Shown: one piece after another, positions 9,498 through 20,000 of the stretch | How positions within the stretch are numbered: position 1 is the stretch's first letter | Layout: each line of letters starts with the position of its first letter | DNA from: Paraphaeosphaeria minitans | Lineage: Eukaryota > Ascomycota > Dothideomycetes > Pleosporales > Didymosphaeriaceae | NCBI GenBank assembly: GCA_015832175.1 | Contig: WJXW01000020.1 | Span: 186,001 to 250,000, forward strand | DNA: 64,000 bases | Direction: 5' to 3' | The notes under the pieces: generated by a model | What the model was told of the DNA's origin: nothing | Seen by the model: only the letters and a program-made list of their open reading frames with translations | Databases searched by the model: none | Made by a program: the position numbers and the translations under genes

Positions 9498-12132
9498 TTA
9501 AAAGGCATTCCATGCTGTATCTTTGTTGAGAAATTGAGCTATAAAAGCTTCGACTGCGGAGTCTGTGGCGCCCAAAGCTTGATTATCAAAGTCTCCAAAG
9601 GATGCTTGCGGGTCATGGTGATATGCTGGATCGTTCAAAAAGCTCCAGTCCGCTGTCGCAAAGTCGGAAGAGACGTGGGGAAATTCAGTCAGAGGTGTTG
9701 AGGCATCCTGGAATGTGCTATGTATCTCCTGAACGTCCATACCAGATTCGGCGGCAAGCGCAGTAGATTTTGTACCATTGTGACCTGATTGGTCTAGGCT
9801 GTGGCAGCGCCGTGCTGGAGCTCGCTGGTTTTGACCACTCTTCGCATTTTCATGTTGGGATATGTCGAGCTTCCGAAAGAGCGCATCTATAGCACTTGAG
9901 AAACTTTCTTTTCCCTTCTTGACGGATGGCCACCATTCCCCGCCAACTGACAACAAGTTGGTTGCTGTTCTCAGATCTTTCATGGCCTCACTCCACGGAA
10001 CCGTGCTTCGGACTAGAGCCGAGGTCCACAAACAATATATCATAGTCGCACCAGAGGAGAAAATGCCTTGAACGCTTCTCCAGCTCTGGTAAAAGGACTC
10101 GGCATGGTACAAATCGTTGTAGGCATTCAGACGGCTTGCAGCACACTGGTAGCAGATGAGAAGTGACTGCTCGGCAGGTTGTGGAATGGTTTGCGACGGC
10201 TGATAGAGGAGGACCATGGCTGCGAAGTATTGACTGGTCAACTTGAGCTCATGTTTACGGTGCTCTAATTGATCCTCTTCGGAAGCGTCCTGTAAAGCGC
10301 TGGTGATCGCTGAGAGCTCGTGGCGCCATGCACCAAGCTTCTGTTGGAGACTTGCTTGTGGTGCCTGGTGATCGGCAGGCCATGCGTAAGTATTGGCTTG
10401 CGATGGTAAGTGGTAAAAGAGAAGTTTGATCTCGGAGACAACAGGATCTAGCTTAAAGCGATGAATTGCGTATGCCAATCCGCCAGCTAGAGACATACTT
10501 GGTGCAAAAGCGGTTTTTCGCGCATCTCTTATATCGGCTTCTACTTCTTCAAGATCAGGAAGCTGGAGGTCGAAAGTTTCGTCGCGAATGCCTAAGGGCC
10601 GGCCTTGGATGGCAGCAATCGATCTATTTTCAATGTTAGTATTCTTCAATGCACGATGGAGGGCGTACATCTATATCTCAGTCCCATTTCATCGGAGACT
10701 TGCTAGATAGACGTTTACATTACATCCGCAAACAAGCTCGCGTGGGCAGCAAATGAGGATGCTTCCTGTTTAGTGGCCTGGAATGCACCAACCAAGCAGA
10801 CAATGATGACCACCATGCGAGAAACACTCACCTGTCAAGATGATAGACGCTGAAGAACAGCATTTTACGCATGAGCAACGCAGTTTGCGAGAGACCACTA
10901 TCTGGACTTGGGGTTCGATGGAGACCAAGATCGACACAATGGGCCATCGACACGTAGGTCAGCGTCCAGATATTCAGCTCGGCTGGGCTTAGGAGGCTAT
11001 GTACAGCTAAGAGAAGCGTTGCCTGCAAGCTAGCAAGCGATGTGGTCGAAAAGCAGTGCTGGCTCACGGATACAGCTATACGATAGAACTGATTAGGAGC
11101 AAAGTCGTAGATCCGCTGACGTGTCTTGACTGTTGCCACAAGTGTGAAGACCATACATACGTGAAACGTAGCTGTGAAGATCGATATGGGAGTACAAAGG
11201 CAGTTCCTTGATGTATCAAATTCTCCGTTGTACGGAAATGGCTGAACGGATGTTCCCCAGCCGTTGTATCCTATTTCCACAGGCGCATCATCGCATACTG
11301 TTCGATACAACGTTTCCAAGGCGCTGATCAGTGATGCAGGATGCAGGAATGGATGGTCCACGTGGATAGTACGAAAGTAAACATCCAGAAGGACATAAGC
11401 GTCCTCTTGTGGCGGTAAAGTCTTCTGGAGAGAATTGTACAGCGCTTGGCATGACTCTCTGGAGCTTTTTACATGTGCGAAAGGTCTCGTCGGCCCTGTG
11501 CTCGTAGACACAGACTGAGCAGATGATTTGCTATTTCTTGAATGGGTGTGTGACTCTGGAGATGCGGCACCGATCAAGGAGGTGAAAAGCCTTCCCGATG
11601 AAGTACCAAGGTAGTGCGTCTGCCTTGAGTCCGAGTTCAACGTGATCAGTCCCAGGTCCAATGCTACCGAGCGCGCCTCGTCGGCGAAGCCCTCTTGTGA
11701 GGACTGCTGTGATACAGAAGAATATGTGCGTTTGCTTGTGCTTGACGTGCTCTCACGTGCAGGGGCCTGAGCCGCTTGATTACTATCAATAGTCCCAGGT
11801 GGAGATGCTGTACCAAGAGCGACGACAAAATTGAAATCGACGCTTGGACCGTCCTTGAGATCAAAGTCGGGAGAAAGTCGTCGAATATGATCTTCGAGCC
11901 ACTCGATGCGCGCACGAGCATTGGCGGCAAAATCTCTCGGAATAGAGAGCGCATTGTTGCGCCCATCTACATCAATGCATGGTTCATTCACCTTGGAGCA
12001 ATTGCTACAGGCAGGGAGACCACCGTCGCACTGTATGCATACTAAGCTCCTGGCAACACGAGGGGGCGGAGCGCATACCTTGATCCTCTTGGTGCGACAT
12101 CTACGACATGCAATGCGGACTTTGGTAGTCAT
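9498..12132 (-). CDS. Zn2Cys6 transcription factor, fungal_trans type
   Basis: Three exons: 12079-12132, 10832-12030 and 9498-10623, giving 792 residues. Intron 1 (48 nt) splits the zinc cluster; joined, it reads CX2CX6CX6CX2CX6C at Cys9, 12, 19, 26, 29 and 36. Intron 2 (208 nt, long for this locus, with TACTAAC near its acceptor) joins FSVYHLDR to SIAAIQGRPLGIRDE, the conserved core of the fungal-specific regulatory domain, with correct spacing. A linker after the cluster (REIPRD... to RIEWLEDHIRRL) resembles the usual dimerisation helix. The C-terminus is Gln/Asp-rich (possible activation region). Location between the RraA-like and carrier genes suggests it regulates this cluster. Confidence 0.9.
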
Positions 12133-12252
12133 CACGAGAAGTATTAGCGCACATTGGATGGGATAGTCGTGGCAAAGGAAATGCTGAAGTTCCTCAAGAC
12201 GCAGAAACATGGGGGCTGTGAGCTAACACAAACTTGGTTAAACAGGCGAGAG

Positions 12253-12281
12253 CCCCGCTCGACACTTGCAGCTAGGCGGGG
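12253..12281. promoter_or_regulatory. Inverted pair of CreA-type sites upstream of the regulator
   Basis: CCCCGC at 12253-12258 and GCGGGG at 12276-12281 form an inverted pair about 120 bp before the regulator's start. Both fit the SYGGRG consensus of the carbon catabolite repressor CreA. Function is inferred from sequence only. Confidence 0.4.
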
Positions 12282-12373
12282 TCAACCCAATACGGCACTA
12301 ATGACACACTTCAGAGCAGGGAAATTGGGGCAAGTAGGATTGTCTAAACGAATTCTTCTTCGGAACCATGCAC

Positions 12374-13115
12374 TCATCTCACCAGCGCCATTGTGCTCGT
12401 CAACTCCACAACCTTCTCATATACGGTGAAAGACACAACACCGGCCAAAGCCCCAGCAGCAATGCTATTTGAAGCGCCTAACACTGGCTCGAGTGCTGTT
12501 GACAGGTAATTATAGCTAGTGAACCGGACCATCGCGTTGCTGGACTGCTTCAATGTTACAGGCCAAACGCCTCTGAAAAAGCTTAAAACTCCTTCAGTCC
12601 TCAGCATTGTCCGAATCGCGTGTGTTGATGAACGATAGATATGCGCGTTAGCTCGATCGTCTATGAGTCTAGTCTTTAGATTATCTCCTGGTGTTAGGAC
12701 AAGCACACTCTCCGCGATCCCAGCACTCATGCCCGCAAGTAAATTTCCGGAAACGGTTGAGTTCCCACGTTCATCTTTTGGCATCCGACTACGCGCATAA
12801 TCGAATGTGAGAAAACGTACGCCTGACTTTGAGGCATTAGAAATGCAGAAAGCCGCTCCACCGGTGTACAAGTGCCGGATTCCAGTGATTTGTAGCGTAG
12901 ACACGAGGATGCGGAAAGGCGATTGTGCTTGACCTTGGCCCCTAAAGAGCTGTTGTCGTGTTTTGATGTATTCCGTTGGGTACTGAGAATCTCGTCAACG
13001 TTGTATTTGCAAAGAATGGGAAAACTCTCACTGTCATTATAGACTCGATGCAACCAGCTGCACCACCGGCCAGGATTGACTGAATTGGCGTCACATTGGA
13101 CGCACTTGAAGGCAT
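12374..13115 (-). CDS. Mitochondrial carrier, tricarboxylate-transporter-like, shortened C-terminus
   Basis: Two exons, 13032-13115 and 12374-12982, with a 49-nt intron (GTGAGA...CTCAG), give 230 residues. Splicing restores GGAAGCIESIMT|YPTEYIKTRQQL, the first carrier signature (Px[D/E]xxKxR at 30-37). The second signature is TPGDNLKTR at 125-133. GIRHLYTGGAAF and FFRGVWPVTLKQSSNAMVRF are typical of citrate/tricarboxylate carriers (yeast Ctp1, fungal MttA relatives). The expected length is about 290-300. Transmembrane helix 5 ends near 214 and the third signature plus helix 6 are missing; I found no downstream exon supplying them before the regulator's promoter. It is either truncated or has a missed 3' exon. 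Confidence 0.82.
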
Positions 13116-13524
13116 AATGAGACAAGATCACTCTTGAAAAGTTTGTTGTTGTGTGATTTGGACTAGCTATTGCATACAGGCATATTACCACAATTCGTAA
13201 CCCATACGAACGGATAGGTCCTCGTCAAAGCGCGTTGTGAGGAGAGACCCAGTCGCTTTCGCAGCAAGTACCGCGCCACTTCGGGAGACTCGTCCGGAAA
13301 GCAAGGTTGACTGCGAAGTGGCTTGTCTCGCGAGCGCTGATCGAATCCTTGTGGCGAACGTGGAGTACTCCGGGTGGGGCGACGACTTCCAATTTCGCAC
13401 TAGGCTGGTTTATTAACGCATGCATATGGGGATAAGCAACATATGCAACAGTGGAAGGCGTCGGAAAATAAACCAGAGGCTCCCATGTGTTCGATCTGAG
13501 TGCATACTCTCATTTGTTTTCATC
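13116..13524. promoter_or_regulatory. Divergent promoter region, carrier/amidohydrolase
   Basis: Shared upstream space of two divergent cluster genes. It contains CGG-N9-CCG at 13282-13296, a palindromic spacing possible for a Zn2Cys6 dimer. No gene is supported here. Confidence 0.4.
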
Positions 13525-14580
13525 ATGCCTACTCAAGTTTTCACGCGACCCACCACCGTCAAAGATGTCACAGTGACTGTTGTCGATGAAGTACACAAAA
13601 AACTGTCACGAGAACCTCTTTTCCCGAACGGAGGATATGATGTGCATCATCATATCTTCGAACGTATGTACATCTAGCCAGGTCGAGATCTCTCGGGGCT
13701 GATTTGGTGTATAGCGCAACGATTCCAGTACTCGCCAGACCGTCATTTGACGCCGCCGGCAGCATCGATCCATCAGTTCCTAGAGTTCAGGGCAAAACTA
13801 GGTCTGACCCACTCCGTCTTAACGCATGGCTTATCATATGGCGATGACTGCACATCTCTCAAAACTTTTGTTCCTGAGCTGGATCGAACTCGAACCTTTG
13901 CCATTGGCGTCATCGATCCTCAAACTGTCACACCCGAGGAGCTGAGATCTTTGCATGACGCAGGCATCCGTGGCATACGTATCAATTTGTACAAGTATGG
14001 TGCCATGCACGACGTCGAGCTCCAGAAGGTTGCCTTGAGAGATCACGCTGCAATACTAAAAAAACACTGTCCCAGTTGGAGCATGGCATTGACCCACATG
14101 CATCCCGAATTCTGGCACGAGTTAACAGGCGTCGTACACGAAATCGCGGATGCAGGCATCCCGCTCGTAACGGACCATTTTGCATTGCTCAAAGCATCAT
14201 CAATGCTCCCGGATGAACACAGTACCGCCCTTACAACGCAGCCCGGTTTTGCGGACATCATCTCACTCGTCAAATCAGGTGCTCTGTACGTCAAGGTCAG
14301 CGCACCCTATCGCATCAGTGAAGCGGCGCCATTTTATGCAGATATTCGACCGATTGTGGAAGCGTTGGTAGCGGCAAACCCGAAGAGAATACTTTGGGGT
14401 AGCGACTGGCCACATACTCCAAGAATGAAGGTTCGGAGTCCTAAAGAAGCTTTGAAGGAGACCCCATTTCTAGATGTCGATGAAGAGACTTGGCTCAGGA
14501 GTATGAGAAGCTGGCTTTCGGCCGAGGAATGGGATTTGATGATGGTGAAGAACCCAAGTGAGCTTTATGGGAGAGCATAG
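13525..14580 (+). CDS. Amidohydrolase 2 family, PDC-lactonase-like
   Basis: Exons 13525-13663 and 13715-14580 with a 51-nt phase-1 intron (GTATGT...GCTGAT...TATAG) give 334 residues. Splicing restores DVHHHIFE|PQRFQYSPDR, the N-terminal metal site (HxH at His41/His43). VTDHFA (His201) and ILWGSDWPHT (Asp277) supply the other ligands and the end-of-barrel motif. The family acts as TIM-barrel hydrolases or decarboxylases on small carboxylates; closest in motif layout is 2-pyrone-4,6-dicarboxylate lactonase (LigI), which opens PDC to 4-oxalomesaconate. A CHA-aldolase-like gene and an aconitase-like gene nearby support a role in tricarboxylate or aromatic breakdown, but the exact substrate is not shown. 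Confidence 0.87.
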
Positions 14581-14704
14581 ATACCACATAATTCGCATGC
14601 TGTTAGCTATTTCACTCATGCTTCATATCACAAAAATATGATTTTCAGTGAAACAACTGTCACTCTTCAGCCAGCAATAGCAGTGGCGCATGCTGTGCAT
14701 TGTA

Positions 14705-14896
14705 CAGTCATTAGCGATTGCGGCTTCACCCCTGCACGCAGCTGCGCAACGGTTTTGAACAGCCTATCTTCCGTACATAGCTTAGCGCTCTATGGAAGTT
14801 GCAAAACAGGTGATGTGATTGGTCAATCGTTGATCTAATGATGACTGGTTACTGGAATGCTGCCTGCAGGGGTGAAGCCGCAACCGCTAATGACTG
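14705..14896. mobile_element. MITE with about 35-bp terminal inverted repeats and TA duplication
   Basis: The ends are CAGTCATTAGCGATTGCGGC... (left) and its near-exact inverse (right), extending through TTCACCCCTGCA. One mismatch lies in the first 20 bases. Each end is flanked by TA, as in Tc1/mariner/pogo insertions. The element is 192 bp with no coding capacity, probably mobilised in trans. Confidence 0.85.
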
Positions 14897-15011
14897 TATT
14901 GACTTGAGTCACCACTTAAACTTTTTCTACCGAACACGAACCCTAAAATATAACTTATCTCACCACTTTGAGGTCCGATTCTAGCTATTACGGAAGAGCG
15001 TCAGTTCCTCT

Positions 15012-15347
15012 TTACCAATCCCTCGACAGCTCTTCCTTCACATTGCTCACATGCCAGACTCCGCCTCTTCCGACGATCCACATCTCATGCTCCGCGAAAG
15101 ACACACTCACCGCAATGTTCTCGACCCCTCCGACTCGTATCGTCCCCAAAGTAAGTCCATCGACTGGATCAATTACATCAACGCCATCACCAGCACCTGC
15201 AAACAAGTACCCATTCTTACTCGCTCTGATACCATCGTAGAAATAGCTGATGGGGTTGTTCAAGAATCGCGGGTTAGTCAGCACGCCACCTTGTGTGGTG
15301 TCATAAGCAAATAGCGCTCGGTTACCGTACGGGTTCTTTCTGGACAC
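15012..15347 (-). pseudogene. SMP-30/gluconolactonase-like, C-terminal fragment
   Basis: About 110 residues read RKNPYGNRALFAYDT, DGIRASKNGYLFAGAGDG and VDVIDPVDGLTLGTIRV, matching the last blades of fungal SMP-30/gluconolactonase/LRE-like beta-propellers. The family hydrolyses sugar or other lactones with a bound divalent metal. A splice-acceptor-like CCAG lies immediately upstream (15347-15350); beyond it the AT-rich retrotransposon island begins and the rest of the gene is not found in this window. A lactonase would fit the neighbouring cluster, but here it appears broken. Confidence 0.65.
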
Positions 15348-15354
15348 TGGTTTG

Positions 15355-15581
15355 TGTAAAGATTATTAGAATCTCCTTATAATATTTATAATATAGTATT
15401 AGCTATTTAGGTATAGTATAATTACATAAGCTATGCTTACGTAATTATACTTGCCTAAGGCATTACTTTATACCTAAGGTATTAACTACCTTAGATCTAA
15501 GGCTTTAAGGCCTTAAGATCTAAAGGTAAGATCTATTGCGTAAGCTAAGAAAGATTACGCAATCTACTATATACTCTCTAG
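15355..15581. repeat. AT-rich island, left part
   Basis: Composition drops to very high A+T with many TA steps and short palindromes. It looks like RIP-mutated repeat debris and continues at 20790 after the Copia insertion. Confidence 0.7.
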
Positions 15582-15787
15582 TGTCAGATAGAACGAGGGC
15601 GTTGAGGTCGGATCTGCACAATCGAGCAGGGACCACCACACTTGTCGCACTAGCCCAGGGGTCAAACCAACCAAACAGAGATGAGAGAAAAAAAAAATAC
15701 AAAGAACATAGCATTCCATCAATTAAAATCAACACACAACCATTATCGATCATCATACCGTATCGCATACGAGCATTTTATCTGACA
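15582..15787 (+). repeat. Copia 5' LTR
   Basis: 206 bp, starts TGTCAGATAGAACG and ends TTTATCTGACA. It contains a run of ten As and matches the 3' LTR throughout. Confidence 0.95.
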
Positions 15788-15819
15788 ATTAAGAGTCTCA
15801 CTACCTCAACCGATACGAC

Positions 15820-17031
15820 ATGGCGCAGCAACCTTACCGCGATCCGACAGTAACGCTGAGAGATCATACGGACTACACAGGATGGATAACGCAACTGCAA
15901 GCTAGATGCGTCGTTCACAACATCTGGGACAAAGTAAATCCAACGGCAACTAACCCGCTAATAACAAAACCGGTAGCTATTAGAGCCCCGGTAATTGCTA
16001 GATACGCACCAGCCGCGAACGTCGAAATCCCAATGAGACCGACCGAACTGTCGACAGCAGGACAAAAGGCATTCAAGGAAGACCTTGAATACTACAAGAT
16101 CCTTGTTGAACAATACAAGAACGACAGGCACGAGTTCGAGAAGGAACAAGCAAGCCTCCAACACATCGTGGCTTTTATCCAGTCGACCGTATCGCCACAC
16201 CTATTGCGCACGTGCTGCCTTCCTGAGAAGTCACTCCGCCAATGGATTGCCGACCTGAAGTTAACGGTTGGAGTCGACGAACAAATCGAACAAGAACGAG
16301 CCCGCGATCGATACCTCGCCTCACTCAGACCGATGAGAAGCGCGTCGCAATGGGACACATGGCTAGCTGAGTATGACCAAGCAGCCACTGAGGCGGAGAC
16401 ATATCGAGTCGCCGAACTATCACAATTGAACGTGATTACAAAAGACTTCCTGGCAGCCGTAAACAAAGTTGCTCCCATATGGTCTACAAACTTTCAAGAC
16501 AATGGTCGATTTGCAGCTGGCATGAGCCGGAAGGAGATGATGAAACGCTTCCGAGAGCACATGATGACATTTTATCCCCTTAGATCAGGGAAACACAAAG
16601 CAGCCTTTGTGTCTGATAATGCACCATATCTCGCTGAAGGTGGTGCAACCACCCAGAGCAATGACAGGGACGCCTCTCATGCTGAAAGCGCGCCATCCAA
16701 CCGAAACCGGGGCAGACCCCGTAACCAACGTACAGCCGGCAAGAAAGATGCCAGGCTTAAGCGGCCTTCAGATCAAGAGCCAGCTACGACAGGGGGAGCA
16801 AAGTGCCCTGCCTGTGGACAACGCCACAGCATTAGGGACTGCTACTATGTCAACCCAGACAAAGCTCCCGAATGGTGGAAACCAAATGAGACGATAAGCG
16901 AGCTCATTGACTTCAAGCGTAAGAACGACGCAACATTCCAAGGGCTAATTCGCGGACAAAGCAGGACCCGATCACGAACGCGGATTCTCAAACAGTCACA
17001 TACTCCAACACCTGAGATCCCTGACGAGTGA
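15820..17031 (+). CDS. Copia Gag, 403 residues
   Basis: Starts at the ATG 33 bp after the LTR. Residues 1-250 carry the helical retrotransposon Gag (UBN2-like) arrangement. A basic linker (RNRGRPRNQR) and one zinc knuckle follow (16804-16842, Cys-X2-Cys-X3-His-X4-Cys). The frame ends at TGA (17029-17031) followed by CTAG. Pol continues in the same frame with no further stop, so the stop appears to regulate the Gag to Gag-Pol ratio. Confidence 0.93.
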   Translation: MAQQPYRDPTVTLRDHTDYTGWITQLQARCVVHNIWDKVNPTATNPLITKPVAIRAPVIARYAPAANVEIPMRPTELSTAGQKAFKEDLEYYKILVEQYKNDRHEFEKEQASLQHIVAFIQSTVSPHLLRTCCLPEKSLRQWIADLKLTVGVDEQIEQERARDRYLASLRPMRSASQWDTWLAEYDQAATEAETYRVAELSQLNVITKDFLAAVNKVAPIWSTNFQDNGRFAAGMSRKEMMKRFREHMMTFYPLRSGKHKAAFVSDNAPYLAEGGATTQSNDRDASHAESAPSNRNRGRPRNQRTAGKKDARLKRPSDQEPATTGGAKCPACGQRHSIRDCYYVNPDKAPEWWKPNETISELIDFKRKNDATFQGLIRGQSRTRSRTRILKQSHTPTPEIPDE

Positions 17032-17035
17032 CTAG
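17029..17035 (+). promoter_or_regulatory. Probable stop-codon readthrough site UGA-CUAG
   Basis: The Gag stop is UGA immediately followed by CUAG, the 3' context known to promote leaky termination in several viral and cellular genes. Gag and Pol are in one frame. A downstream RNA structure was not assessed. Confidence 0.7.
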
Positions 17036-20000
17036 AGGGACGGAGAATATCAAAAGTCAACGCCGCGTTCACATCGGCGTCTGTCAGGACAGAAATCGAC
17101 GACTACCCATTGAAGTGGTCGTTCATCCTTGACTCAGGATCAACCTGCCACATTACGAACAACCCCGACCGCATCTACAACTTCCGTCCTCCTATGCCCG
17201 GAGACTACATATGGGCTGGGAATACGAAGATATGGATAAAAGGATACGGCTCCATTGACCTGACCCTTAAGAATCAGTCTGGGATAACCAAACTAGTCCT
17301 GCACGACGTGGCTATCTGCCCTGACCTATTGTGCAATCTGGTCTCTTTTCGACTACTAAGGCAGAGAGGAATCTGGTGGGATACGCAGGTGGACCCAACT
17401 ACTCTGAGAGGCCCAGACGACGCAATCATCGGGAATCTCACCGAGATCCACGGCCAGTGGGTACTCGAGTATGAATCACTCTCGCATGCCTCACATCATG
17501 CACGCAAGATTACCTCGCGAACGAAAAGAGCACCACAGAAAGCTTCCGCCATGCTTTGGCACAAGAGACTAGGACACCCTGGACCAGCAGCAATCGAGCA
17601 CCTGGTGCAGCAAGCTGAGGGGGTGCGCGTGAAAGGGATCACGACAGTTGAGTGTGACTCCTGTGGCAGAGCGAAATCAAAACGACAAATCAGGCGCGCG
17701 CCACGGATTAACACCGAAGGACCTGGAGAAAGGCTAAGCATCGATTTCCATACATACGAAACACAGAGCGTCACCAAAGAAAAGAGCCAAATGTTGATTA
17801 CCGACAAATTCTCAGGACTACAATGGGACTTTTACTTCACCGACAACAGAACGGCGAAATCGATCATCAGGATACTTTCGACCTTCCTCCTATTCCTCAA
17901 GAACCACTACAACATAACCGTCAAGACTATCGAGGCAGACAATGAGATTGCCACAGTCAAACCAGAAGTAGAACGTTGGTTGGCGACCCAAGGAATCATC
18001 ATCGAGCCTTCGGCCCCAGACACCCAAGCTCAGAACGGAGGTGCCGAACGCTCAGGGGGTGTGAATAAAGAGAAATCGCGCGCAATGCGACTCGACGCCA
18101 ACCTATCCTGGGAACTGTGGCCTGAAGTTACGAGGGCTGCAGTATACCTCTACAATCGAACACCGAATTACGCGAACAACTGGAAGACGCCGTACGAGAT
18201 ATTCTTCACACGAGTCGCGTTCAGTAATGGGATCGTAACTTCACTACGGAAACCCAATCTCGCCCACCTGAAGGCGTACGGCTGCAAAGCCTTTGCGATG
18301 ACAGACGACACTCACCGAGGCAAATCACGTTTGCAACGCCTCGATCCAAAAGCTTGGGTTGGTTATCTTGTTGGATACCGATCCTCAAACATCTATCGCA
18401 TTTGGATACCATCACTCGCCAAGGTGATAAGCACCCGAGACGTTGTCTTTGACGAGCAGTCTATATTCAATGGGAAGACTGAAGATCTAATGGACAACCT
18501 CATGCACAACACGCTGGAAGAAATAGCCACGCATGTGAGAACCATTGAACTACCAACTCCTACTCAGCAACCAGAGACGGAGTCCTTCCATGAGGATGAT
18601 GCCGCTGCGGACTCATCAGACCATCAAGACGAAGTAGACCCACCAGGCTACTATCAAGGGAGAAAAATCAGGGACAATTACCTAACTCCTCCATCTACAC
18701 CGCCACCCGCAGCATTACTTGCTCGGTTAATGGCTGGAAACCAATCTGAAGTGACACAACATAGTTCATCTAAGACTGTCCCCTGGGCAGCAGCTTTCAT
18801 GGCGGGAACCCAAGCCGGTCACGTTGGGAACTACAGAGGGGATGTTGTGGACAAGGCGAAGATGATGAGATTGCTCGCCAAAGGCTTGAAGCCCCATCGA
18901 AGTCAACTCCCACCTCTGCCAACGTGCCGGACCAAGCTTGAGGACCACCCGATGGGTGAACTGTTCAGAGAAGCAGAACAGGCCCATCTTGCAAGCCATC
19001 AACAAATGAAATCATGGTCAGAGGTACCGATGAAGAAGATCAAACTGACAGGACAACAGATCCTTGACTGTATGTGGGTATACACCTACAAACTTGATAA
19101 GCACCATCGCTTGCTGAAGTGCAAGGCGCGATTAGTCGTCCGAGGCGACCAACAACGGAACATTACCTCGCAGGACACTTACGCAGCCACACTCGCCAGC
19201 CGGTCATTCCGAATGCTGATGGCAATTGCAGCCCACCACGACTTGGAGCTCAAACAATACGACGTCACGAACGCCTTTGTCCATGCAACGATGGATCGAG
19301 AAGTATACATGAGAATGCCCCACGGCTATCGAAAACCTGGAACGATCCTCCAAGTCAACAAGGCTCTGTACGGTCTACGGATCTCACCCCTCCTTTGGCA
19401 GAAAGAATTCACTACAACACTCAAAGCTCTTGGCTTCCAGACTGTGCCTCACGAGCCATGCTGCCTTCTCAAAGACGGAATCATCGTCTTCTTCTACGTA
19501 GACGATATCGTATTAGCTTATCACAAACAGAAAGAGCAAGAAGCCCAGCAAACAATCAAGCGTCTACAGGAGAAGTACACCTTTACTGGAGGAAACGACC
19601 TTCAGTGGTTCCTTGGCGTAGAGGTCATCAGGGACCGAAGTCACCGGAAGATCCAACTCTCTCAAGCCGCATACGTAGAGAAGATTAGCCGACTGGCTGA
19701 TAGGAAAGACATCCGCCATGATACCCCCATGGCCGCTACCGAGTTAAAGCCTCGAACAGGCTTGGCAACACCCTCAGAAATCAACAAATACCAACGCAAA
19801 ATCGGGTCACTTCTGTTCGCGGCAGTAACGACCCGACCGGACATCGCCTTTGCAACCTCAAGGCTGGCTCGGTTCCTGTCAAATCCGGGCTCCGCACATC
19901 ACAATGCCGCCGATCGAGTACTATTATACTTGTCCAGCACCAGATGGAGAGCACTGCAGCTCGGAGGAGGCAACTGCCTTCAAGTAGCCAGCGATGCCTC

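Noticed and set aside
15536..15853. 105-codon frame covering the Copia 5' LTR
   Set aside because: It lies in the LTR and is repeated in the 3' LTR; no protein family, and the true Gag start is the ATG at 15820.
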